This document shows, in pieces, positions 40,501-48,800 of a stretch of 64,000 nucleotides of DNA. Below the pieces are notes generated by a model. The model was given only the letters and a program-made list of their open reading frames with translations. It was not told the DNA's origin and did not search any database. Location: contig JAKTNV010000419.1 in the NCBI GenBank assembly GCA_022747635.1, positions 91,820 through 155,819 of the forward strand, in the 5' to 3' direction. Each line of letters starts with the position of its first letter. The stretch's first letter is position 1. Source of the DNA: Hetaerina americana (lineage: Eukaryota > Arthropoda > Insecta > Odonata > Calopterygidae). A program made the translations under genes and the position numbers.

Positions 40501-43500
40501 TAGAACCCAAAGGGGGGGGTATTGGCACTTTTCATGGAAAAATGTGAAAAATTAAAATTTCTAAAAATGAAATAAATGCCTTGTATACACCTCAAACATT
40601 CACTCTATAATGGAAGATTGTTGTTTTTCGCAATATTTTTTGAAATTTGGGCTCTTTCACTAACATTAACACTTGCGCTGAGGCATCTTTTATGCTCATT
40701 TCTTGTCTTTAATGATTAACTCTGGGTTTTATTTTGTTTATTTGATGAAAATGAACAACAATACACACCATGGAAACATTTTTGTTTGAATTGTGTCGAG
40801 TGAGAATTTCACCTAGAACCCAAAGGGGGGGGTATTGGCACTTTTCATGGAGAAATGTGAAAAATTAAAATTTTTCAAAAATGAAATAAATGCCTTCTAT
40901 ACACGTCAAACATTCACTCTATAATGGAAGATTGTTGTTTTTCGCAATATTTTTTGAAATTTGGGCTCTTTTACTAACATTAACACTTGCGCTGAGGCAT
41001 CTTTTATGCTCATTTCTTGTCTTTAATGATTAACTCTGGGTTTTATTTTGTTTATTTGATGAAAATGAACAACAATACACACCATGGAAACATTTTTGTT
41101 TGAATTGTGTCGAGTGAGAATTTCACCTAGAACCCAAAGGGGGGGTATTGGCACTTTTCATGGAGAAATGTGAAAATTAAAATTTTTCAAAAATGAAATA
41201 AATGCCTTCTATACACGTCAAACATTCACTCTATAATGGAAGATTGTGTTTTTTTCGCAATATTTTTTGAAATTTGGGCCCTTTTACTAACATTAACACT
41301 TGCGCCGAGGTATCTTTTAAGCTCATTTCTTGTCTTTAATGATTTATTCCGGGTTTTATTTTGTTTATTTGATGAAAATGAACAACAATACACACCATGG
41401 AAACATTTTTGTTTGATTGGAACGAGTGAGATTTTCACCTAGAACCCAAAGGGGGGGTATTGGCACTTTTCATGGAAAAATGTGAAAAATTAAAATTTCT
41501 AAAAATGAAATAAATGCCTTCTATACACCTCAAACATTCACTCTATAATGGAAGATTGTTGTTTTTCGCAATATTTTTTGAAATTTGGGCTCTTTTACTA
41601 ACATTAACACTTGCCCTGAGGCATCTTTTATGCTCATTTCTTGTCTTTAATGATATATTCTGGGTTTTATTTTGTTTATTTGATGAAAATGAACAACAAG
41701 ACACACCATGGGAACATTTTTGTTTGATTTGTGTCGAGGGTGATTTTCGTGTAGAACCCAAAGGGGGGGGTATTGGCACTTTTCATGGAAAAATGTGAAA
41801 AATTAAAATTCTAAAAATGAAATAAATGCCTTGTATACACCTCAAACATTCATTCTATAATGGAAGATTGTTTTTTTTCGCAATATTTTTTGAAATTTGG
41901 GCTCTTTTACTAACATTAACGCTTGCGCTGAGGCATCTTTTATGCTCATTTCCTGTCTTTAATGATTAACTCTGGGTTTTATTTTGTTTATTTGATGAAA
42001 ATGAACAACAATACACACCATGGAAACATTTTTGTTTGATTTGTGTCGAGTGAGAATTTCACCTAGAACCCAAAGGGGGGGTATTGGCACTTTTCATGGA
42101 AAAATGTGAAAATTAAAATTTCTAAAAATGAAATAAATGCCTTGTATACACCTCAAAGATTCATTCTATAATGGAAGATTGTTGTTTTTCGCAATATTTT
42201 TTGAAATTTGGGCTCTTTTACTAACATTAACGCTTGCGCTGAGGCATCTTTTATGCTCATTTTCTGTCTTTAATGATTAACTCTGGGTTTTATTTTGTTT
42301 ATTTGATGAAAATGAACAACAATACACACCATGGAAACATTTTTGTTTGATTTGTGTCGAGTGAGAATTTCACCTAGAACCCAAAGGGGGGGGTATTGGC
42401 ACTTTTCATGGAGAAATGTGAAAAATTAAAATTTTTCAAAAATGAAATAAATGCCTTCTATACACGTCAAACATTCACTCTTTAATGGGAGATTGTTGTT
42501 TTTCGCAATATATTTGAAATTTGGGCTCATTTACTAACATTAACACTTGCGCTGAGGCATCTTTTATGCTCATTTCTTGTCTTTAATGATATATTCTGGG
42601 TTTTATTTTGTTTATTTTATGAAAATGAACAAGAAGACACACCATGGAAACATTTTTGTTTGATTTGTGTCGAGGGTGATTTTCGTGTAGAACCCAAAGG
42701 GGGGGGTATTGGCACTTTTCATGGAAAAATGTGAAAAATTAAAATTTCTAAAAATGAAATAAATGCCTTGTATGCACCTCAAACATTCACTCTATAATGG
42801 AAGATTGTTGTTTTTCGCAATATTTTTTGAAATTTGGGCTCTTTCACTAACATTAACACTTGCGCTGAGGCATCTTTTATGCTCATTTCTTGTCTTTAAT
42901 GATTAACTCTGGGTTTTATTTTGTTTATTTGATGAAAATGAACAACAATACACACCATGGAAACATTTTTGTTTGAATTGTGTCGAGTGAGAATTTCACC
43001 TAGAACCCAAAGGGGGGGGTATTGGCACTTTTCATGGAGAAATGTGAAAAATTAAAATTTTTCAAAAATGAAATAAATGCCTTCTATACACGTCAAACAT
43101 TCACTCTATAATGGAAGATTGTTGTTTTTCGCAATATTTTTTGAAATTTGGGCTCTTTTACTAACATTAACACTTGCGCTGAGGCATCTTTTATGCTCAT
43201 TTCTTGTCTTTAATGATTAAATCTGGGTTTTATTTTGTTTATTTGATGAAAATGAACAACAATACACACCATGGAAACATTTTTGTTTGAATTGTGTCGA
43301 GTGAGAATTTCACCTAGAACCCAAAGGGGGGGTATTGGCACTTTTCATGGAGAAATGTGAAAAATTAAAATTTTTCAAAAATGAAATAAATGCCTTCTAT
43401 ACACGTCAAACATTCACTCTATAATGGAAGATTGTTGTTTTTCGCAATATTTTTTGAAATTTGGGCCCTTTAACTAACATTAACACTTGCGCCGAGGTAT

Positions 43501-44323
43501 CTTTTAAGCTCATTTCTTGTCTTTAATGATTTATTCCGGGTTTTATTTTGTTTATTTGATGAAAATGAACAACAATACACACCATGGAAACATTTTTGTT
43601 TGATTGGTACGAGTGAGATTTTCACCTAGAACCCAAAGGGGGGGGGTATTGGCACTTTTCATGGAAAAATGTGAAAAATTAAAATTTCTAAAAATGAAAT
43701 AAATGCCTTCTATACACCTCAAACATTCACTCTATAATGGAAGATTGTTGTTTTTCGCAATATTTTTTGAAATTTGGGCTCTTTTACTAACATTAACACT
43801 TGCGCTGAGGCATCTTTTATGCTCATTTCTTGTCTTTAATGATATATTCTGGGTTTTATTTTGTTTATTTGATGAAAATGAACAACAAGACACACCATGG
43901 GAACATTTTTGTTTGATTTGTGTCGAGGGTGATTTTCGTGTAGAACCCAAAGGGGGGGGTATTGGCACTTTTCATGGAAAAATGTGAAAAATTAAAATTT
44001 CTAAAAATGAAATAAATGCCTTCTATACACCTCAAACATTCATTCTATAATGGAAGATTGTTGTTTTTCGCAATATTTTTTGAAATTTGGGCTCTTTTAC
44101 TAACATTAACGCTTGCGCTGAGGCATCTTTTATGCTCATTTCCTGTCTTTAATGATTAACTCTGGGTTTTATTTTGTTTATTTGATGAAAATGAACAACA
44201 ATACACACCATGGAAACATTTTTGTTTGATTTGTGTCGAGTGAGAATTTCACCTAGAACCCAAAGGGGGGGTATTGGCACTTTTCATGGAAAAATGTGAA
44301 AAATTAAAATTTCTAAAAATGAA

Positions 44324-44334
44324 ATAAATGCCTT
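44324..44334 (+). repeat. Target-site duplication, left copy
   Basis: ATAAATGCCTT is the normal satellite sequence at the monomer start and is repeated at 45175-45185 on the other side of the insert. One more A on the left of each copy also matches, so the duplication is 11 or 12 bp. Confidence 0.85.
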
Positions 44335-44430
44335 TGACAAATTCCAAAGAAACTGCGGGAGATGCCGCAACAGTAACTTTTAACGGAGTCATCCGCTAAT
44401 GTGCATTTTAATGCAACAATTTCAGAGCGT

Positions 44431-44435
44431 AAAAA
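44431..44435 (-). terminator. T5 Pol III terminator downstream of unit A tRNA-like sequence
   Basis: Five T on the minus strand, starting five bases after the discriminator base. A T-run this close is normal for tRNA genes. Confidence 0.6.
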
Positions 44436-44440
44436 TCATT

Positions 44441-44513
44441 CGCCTTGACTGGGACTCGAACCCAGATCCCTCAATATCCGGTCGAGTGCTTTAGCCACTT
44501 AAGCTACCGAGGC
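44441..44513 (-). tRNA. tRNA-like sequence in unit A (anticodon position GGA), probably not a decoding tRNA
   Basis: On the minus strand the 73-nt segment folds as a complete cloverleaf. The acceptor GCCTCGG pairs with TCAAGGC (one C-A mismatch, one G-T). The D stem is GCTT/AAGC, with A14, G18, G19 and A21 in place. The anticodon stem is CTCGA/TTGAG, the variable loop has four bases, and the T arm is CTGGG/CCCAG with loop TTCGAGT. The discriminator is G and CCA is not encoded. Two features argue against a working tRNA: position 33 is C instead of T, and anticodon GGA would read serine codons although serine tRNAs have a long variable arm. The A box is at 44495-44506 and the B box at 44452-44462. 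Best read as a tRNA-derived SINE head or pseudogene. Confidence 0.65.
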
Positions 44514-44765
44514 GTCCTCTTAAACTCTGAAATTTTGGGGCTTTTAAAGGAACTAGATGTTATGACGAAATACCGTACATACAATGTCACATGCATTCGT
44601 AGTCGTGCGCGAGGCGCCACTGTCCACGAGGTTAAAAGCCAACTTTAAACACGTATGGTGTTTTCCCTTTGACAAATTCCAAAGAAACTGCGGGAGATGC
44701 CGCAACAGTAACTTTTAACGGAGTCATCCGCTAATGTGCATTTTAATGCAACAATTTCAGAGCGT

Positions 44766-44770
44766 AAAAA
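44766..44770 (-). terminator. T5 Pol III terminator downstream of unit B tRNA-like sequence
   Basis: Same T5 as in unit A, at a 335-bp offset. Confidence 0.6.
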
Positions 44771-44775
44771 TCATT

Positions 44776-44848
44776 CGCCTTGACTGGGACTCGAACCCAG
44801 ATCCCTCAATATCCGGTCGAGTGCTTTAGCCACTTAAGCTACCGAGGC
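44776..44848 (-). tRNA. tRNA-like sequence in unit B (same as unit A)
   Basis: This is a second copy of the cloverleaf at a 335-bp offset, with the same C33, GGA anticodon position and acceptor mismatch. The A box is at 44830-44841 and the B box at 44787-44797 on the minus strand. Its downstream T5 is at 44766-44770. Confidence 0.65.
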
Positions 44849-45079
44849 GTCCTCTTAAACTCTGAAATTTTGGGGCTTTTAAAGGAACTAGATGTTATGA
44901 CGAAATACCGTACATACAATGTCACATGCATTCGTAGTTAAAGTTGGCTTTTAACCTCGTGGACAGTGGCGCCTCGCGCACGACTACGAATGCATGTGAC
45001 ATTGTATGTACGGTATTTCGTCATAACATCTAGTTCCTTTAAAAGCCCCAAAATTTCAGAGTTTAAGAGGACGCCTCGG

Positions 45080-45091
45080 TAGCTTAAGTGG
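45080..45091 (+). promoter_or_regulatory. Pol III A box (unit C)
   Basis: TAGCTTAAGTGG fits the A-box pattern TRGCNNARNNGG and lies at the expected tRNA positions 8-19. Identical boxes are at 44495-44506 and 44830-44841 on the minus strand. Confidence 0.7.
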
Positions 45092-45123
45092 CTAAAGCAC
45101 TCGACCGGATATTGAGGGATCTG

Positions 45124-45134
45124 GGTTCGAGTCC
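45124..45134 (+). promoter_or_regulatory. Pol III B box (unit C)
   Basis: GGTTCGAGTCC matches the B-box consensus GGTTCGANTCC exactly and forms the T arm of the cloverleaf. Identical boxes are at 44452-44462 and 44787-44797 on the minus strand. Confidence 0.8.
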
Positions 45135-45150
45135 CAGTCAAGGCGAATGA

Positions 45151-45155
45151 TTTTT
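45151..45155 (+). terminator. T5 Pol III terminator downstream of unit C tRNA-like sequence
   Basis: Same T5 on the plus strand, preceded by GAATGA after the tRNA-like segment. Confidence 0.6.
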
Positions 45156-45174
45156 ACGCTCTGAAATTGTTGCA

Positions 45175-45185
45175 ATAAATGCCTT
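45175..45185 (+). repeat. Target-site duplication, right copy
   Basis: The ATAAATGCCTT sequence follows the end of the insert and continues into GTATACACCTC of the interrupted monomer. It matches 44324-44334. Confidence 0.85.
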
Positions 45186-45804
45186 GTATACACCTCAAAG
45201 ATTCATTCTATAATGGAAGATTGTTGTTTTTCGCAATATTTTTTGAAATTTGGGCTCTTTTACTAACATTAACACTTGCGCTGAGGCATCTTTTAAGCTC
45301 ATTTCTTGTCTTTAATGATTTATTCTGGGTTTTATTTTGTTTATTTGATGAAAATGAACAACAATACACACCATGGAAACATTTTTGTTTGATTTGTGTC
45401 GAGTGAGATTTTCACCTAGAACCCAAAGGGGGGGGTATTGGCACTTTTCATGGAAAAATGTGAAAAATTAAAATTTCTAAAAATGAAATAAATGCCATGT
45501 ATACACCTCAAAGATTCACTCTATAATGGAAGATTGTTGTTTTTCGCAATATTTTTTGAAATTTGGGCTCTTTTACTAACATTAACGCTTGCGCTGAGGC
45601 ATCTTTTAAGCTCATTTCTTGTCTTTAATGATTTATTCTGGGTTTTATTTTGTTTATTTGATGAAAATGAACAACAATACACACCATGGAAACATTTTTG
45701 TTTGATTTGTGTCGAGTGAGATTTTCACCTAGAACCCAAAGGGGGGGGTATTGGCACTTTTCATGGAAAAATGTGAAAAATTAAAATTTCTAAAAATGAA
45801 ATAA
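45179..45804 (+). repeat. Two chimeric monomers next to the insert
   Basis: The 45179 monomer starts like 52340 (GATTCATTCTATAATGG) but continues like 52653 (ACACTTGCGCTGAGG, TTTTAAGCTC, GAGATTTTCACC). The 45492 monomer starts like 52966 (GCCATGTATACACC) but has TTTTAAGCTC of the 37474/52653 class. Both are explained by exchange between misaligned monomers; the first removed one monomer relative to the right copy. Confidence 0.7.
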
Positions 45805-48800
45805 ATGCCATGTATACACCTCAAAGATTCACTCTATAATGGAAGATTGTTGTTTTTCGCAATATTTTTTGAAATTTGGGCTCTTTTACTAACATTAACG
45901 CTTGCGCTGAGGCATCTTTTATGCTCATTTCCTGTCTTTAATGATTAACTCTGGGTTTTATTTTGTTTATTTGATGAAAATGAACAACAATACACACCAT
46001 GGAAACATTTTTGTTTGATTTGTGTCGAGTGAGAATTTCGCCTAGAACCCAAAGGGGGGGGTATTGGCACTTTTCATGGAATAATGTGAAAAATTAAAAT
46101 TTCTAAAAATGAAATAAATGCCTTCTATTCACCTCAAACATTCACTCTATAATGGAAGATTGTTGTTTTTCGCAATATTTTTTGAAATTTCGGCTATTTT
46201 ACTAAGCGCTGAGGCATCTTTTATGGTCATTTCCTGTCTTTAAGGATTAACTCTGGGTTTTATTTTGTTTATTTGATGAAAATGAATAACAATACACACC
46301 ATGGAAACATTTTTGTTTGATTTGTGTCGAGTGAGATTTTCACCTAGAACCCAAAGGGGGGGGTATTGGCACTTTTCATGGAAAAATGTGAAAAATTAAA
46401 ATTTCTAAAAATGAAATAAATGCCTTCTATACACCTCAAACATTCACTCTATAATGGAAGATTGTTGTTTTTCGCAATATATTTGAAATTTGGGCTCTCT
46501 TACTAACATTAACACTTGCGCTGAGGCATCTTTTATGCTCATTTCTTGTCTTTAATGATATATTCTGGGTTTTATTTTGTTTATTTTATGAAAATGAACA
46601 ACAAGACACACCATGGAAACATTTTTGTTTGATTGGTACGAGTGAGATTTTCACCTAGAACCCAAAGGGGGGGGGTATTGGCACTTTTCATGGAAAAATG
46701 TGAAAAATTAAAATTTCTAAAAATGAAATAAATGCCTTCTATACACCTCAAACATTCACTCTATAATGGAAGATTGTTGTTTTTCGCAATATTTTTTGAA
46801 ATTTGGGCTCTTTTACTAACATTAACACTTGCGCTGAGGCATCTTTTATGCTCATTTCTTGTCTTTAATGATATATTCTGGGTTTTATTTTGTTTATTTG
46901 ATGAAAATGAACAACAATACACACCATGGAAACATTTTTGTTTGATTTGTGTTGAGTGAGAATTTCACCTAGAACCCAAAGGGGGGGGTATTGGCACTTT
47001 TCATGGAAAAATGTCAAAAATTAAAATTTCTAAAAATGAAATAAATGCCTTGTATACACCTCTAACATTCACTCTATAATGGAAGATTGTTGTTTTTCGC
47101 AATATTTTTTGAAATTTGGGCTCTTTGACTAACATAAACACTTGCGCTGAGGCATCTTTTATGCTCATTTCCTGTCTTTAATGATTTATTCTGGGTTTTA
47201 TTTTGTTTATTTTAAGAAAATGAACAACAATACACACCATGGAAACATTTTTGTTTGATTCCCGTCGAGTGAGATTTTCACCTAGAAGCCAAAGGGGGGG
47301 TATTTGCACCTTTAATGGAAAAATGTGAAAAATTAAAATTTCTAAAAATGAAATAAATGCCTTCTATACACCTCAAACATTCACTCTATAATGGAAGATT
47401 GTTGTTTTTCGCAATATTTTTTGAAATTTGGGCTCTTTTACTAACATTAACACTTGCGCTGAGGCATCTTTTATGCTCATTTCTTGTCTTTAATGATATA
47501 TTCTGGGTTTTATTTTGTTTATTTGATGAAAATGAACAACAAGACACACCATGGAAACATTTTTGTTTGATTTGTGTCGAGGGTGATTTTCGTGTAGAAC
47601 CAAAAGGGGGGGGTATTGGCACTTTTCATGGAAAAATGTAAAAAATTAAAATTTCTAAAAATGAAATAAATGCCTTGTATACACCTCAAACATTCACTCT
47701 ATAATGGAAGATTGTTGTTTTTCGCAATATTTTTTGAAATTTGGGCTCTTTTACTAACATTAACGCTTGCGCTGAGGCATCTTTTATGCTCATTTCCTGT
47801 CTTTAATTATTAACTCTGGGTTTATTTTGTTTATTTGATGAAAATGAACAACAATACACACCATGGAAACATTTTTGTTTGATTTGTGTCGAGTGAGAAT
47901 TTCACCTAGAACCCAAAGGGGGGTATTGGCACTTTTCATGGAATAATGTGAAAAATTAAAATTTCTAAAAATGAATTAAATGCCTTCTATTCACCTCAAA
48001 CATTCACTCTATAATGGAAGATTGTTGTTTTTCGCAATATTTTTTGAAATTTCGGCTCTTTTACTAAGCGCTGAGGCATCTTTTATGCTCATTTCCTGTC
48101 TTTAATGATTAACTCTGGGTTTTATTTTGTTTATTTGATGAAAATGAACAACAATACACACCATGGAAACATTTTGGTTTGATTTGTGTCGAGTGAGATT
48201 TTCACCTAGAACCCAAAGGGGGGGGTATTGGCACTTTTCATGGAAAAATGTGAAAAATTAAAATTTCTAAAAATGAAATAAATGCCATGTATACACCTCA
48301 AACATTCACTCTATAATGGAAGATTGTTGTTTTTCGCAATATATTTGAAATTTGGGCTCTTTTACTAACATTAACACTTGCGCTGAGTCATCTTTTATGC
48401 TCATTTCTTGTCTTTAATGATATATTCTGGGTTTTATTTTGTTTATTTTATGAAAATGAACAACAAGACACACCATGGAAACATTTTTGTTTGATTTGTG
48501 TCGCGGGTGATTTTCGTGTAGAACCCAAAGGGGGGGGTATTGGCACTTTTCATGGAAAAATGTGAAAAATTAAAATTTCTAAAAATGAAATAAATGCCTT
48601 GTATACACCTCAAACATTCACTCTATAATGGAAGATTGTTGTTTTTCGCAATATTTTTTGAAATTTGGGCTCTTTCACTAACATTAACACTTGCGCTGAG
48701 GCATCTTTTATGCTCATTTCTTGTCTTTAATGATTAACTCTGGGTTTTATTTTGTTTATTTGATGAAAATGAACAACAATACACACCATGGAAACATTTT

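Larger units (their letters stand above)
1..44334 (+). repeat. 313-bp satellite array, left part (about 142 monomers)
   Basis: The same monomer of about 313 bp recurs without interruption. Recognisable landmarks return at each period: ATGCCTTCTATACACC, then TTTTTCGCAATATT, then GCGCTGAGGCATC, then ACACCATGGAAACA, then CCTAGAACCCAAA followed by a run of 5-13 G, then GGCACTTTTCATGG, and finally an A-rich tract. All copies point the same way. Typical monomers are 312-315 bp; a deleted class is about 302 bp. No satellite-unrelated sequence lies in this interval. I do not recognise the family by name. Head-to-tail order with local homogenisation is typical of heterochromatic satellite DNA; a centromeric role is inference only. 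Confidence 0.97.
44335..44668 (-). repeat. tRNA-like repeat, unit A (full length)
   Basis: The unit runs from TTGACAAATTCC to just before the second TTTGACAAATTCC; the A-to-B offset is 335 bp. Read on the minus strand it has about 155 bp upstream of the tRNA-like segment, the 73-nt cloverleaf, then about 105 bp downstream. It contains a segment, ending near 44648, that is missing from unit B and present inverted in unit C. The element is not related to the satellite. Confidence 0.85.
44669..44938 (-). repeat. tRNA-like repeat, unit B (truncated direct copy)
   Basis: B matches unit A base for base at a 335-bp offset from TTGACAAATTCC to CATTCGTAGT, where it breaks off. A continues CGTGCGCG, while B passes directly into inverted unit C. 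The junction has one base of shared sequence (T at 44938), as expected of non-homologous or microhomology joining. Confidence 0.85.
45073..45145 (+). tRNA. tRNA-like sequence in inverted unit C (same as unit A)
   Basis: The same cloverleaf is on the plus strand: acceptor 45073-45079 with 45138-45144, D arm 45082-45098, anticodon arm 45100-45116 with GGA at 45107-45109, T arm 45121-45137, discriminator G 45145. C33 is at 45106. The upstream half of the unit is retained, so any Pol III transcript would start inside the insert and could read into the satellite if the T5 at 45151-45155 is bypassed. Confidence 0.65.
44335..45174. mobile_element. 840-bp composite insertion of three tRNA-like repeat units
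   Basis: This is the only non-satellite DNA in the window and is visibly less AT-rich. It interrupts a monomer just after its start and is flanked by an 11-bp target-site duplication. The paralogous monomer at 52340 is uninterrupted. Length agrees exactly: the paralogue offset drops by 851 bp, which is 840 plus 11. Inside are a full 335-bp unit, a truncated direct copy and a truncated inverted copy, with no differences found among them by eye. There is no poly-A tail and no clear terminal inverted repeat. The ends TTGACAAATTCC and (reverse complement) TGCAACAATTTC are only loosely similar. A target-site duplication plus Pol III boxes suggests a tRNA-derived SINE or retroposed tRNA repeat. The tandem-plus-inverted form is unusual for one. 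Confidence 0.85.
44747..45174. repeat. Inverted repeat formed by units B and C (192-bp arms, 44-bp spacer)
   Basis: Positions 44747-44938 are the reverse complement of 44983-45174, with 44939-44982 as spacer. Unit A positions 44412-44648 also pair with the whole of C (44938-45174) across B. A transcript across B and C, or the single-stranded DNA, could fold into a long hairpin. Confidence 0.85.
44938..45174 (+). repeat. tRNA-like repeat, unit C (inverted, truncated copy)
   Basis: C is the reverse complement of unit A positions 44412-44648, with no mismatch found by eye. It starts TTAAAGTTGGC and ends GAAATTGTTGCA, directly against the right target-site duplication. It lacks about 77 bp found at the other end of A. 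Its tRNA-like segment therefore reads on the plus strand, opposite to A and B. Confidence 0.85.
37587..45270 (+). repeat. Segmental duplication of about 7.16 kb, left copy (carries the insert)
   Basis: Many private variants recur 8011-8019 bp to the right: GCCATGTATACACC at 37787/45805; a TTTGATTGGTACGAG junction at 38612/46630; TGTTGAGTGAG at 38932/46950; AAGAAAATG with GATTCCCGTC at about 39195/47213; GTCGCGGGTG at 40483/48502; TTGTGTTTTTTTCGC at 41244/49263. After the 44335-45174 insert the offset falls to 7161 bp, because the right copy lacks the insert. The right boundary lies inside the chimeric monomer at 45179. Confidence 0.85.
40340..45270 (+). repeat. Nested 2.19-kb (seven-monomer) repeat within the segmental duplication
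   Basis: Monomers at 40891, 41204, 41514 and 41826 recur at 43078, 43391, 43703 and 44016, offsets of 2187-2190 bp. They share GCCGAGGTATCTTTTAAGC and CCATGGGAACA. The same pair exists in the right segmental copy (49533 versus 51719), so the nested duplication is older than the 7.16-kb one. The second nested copy is interrupted by the tRNA-like insert. Confidence 0.75.

Noticed and set aside
44445..44648. Open frame of 67 codons in unit A and its exact mirror at 44938-45141
   Set aside because: Both lie across the tRNA-like segment and read it antisense or in a meaningless frame. The duplicate exists only because the unit is inverted. No protein similarity is recognisable.
44335..45174. DNA transposon (MITE) interpretation of the insert
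   Set aside because: The termini are only loosely similar (ACAAATTCC versus ACAATTTCA). The 11-bp target duplication is unlike common MITE families. The inverted structure is explained by units A and C rather than by terminal repeats.
44335..45174. L1-type retroposition with poly-A tail
   Set aside because: Neither end has a poly-A or simple-repeat tail, and the target (GAAATAAATGCC) is not a good match to the TTTT/AA cleavage pattern. Retroposition by another tail type is still possible.
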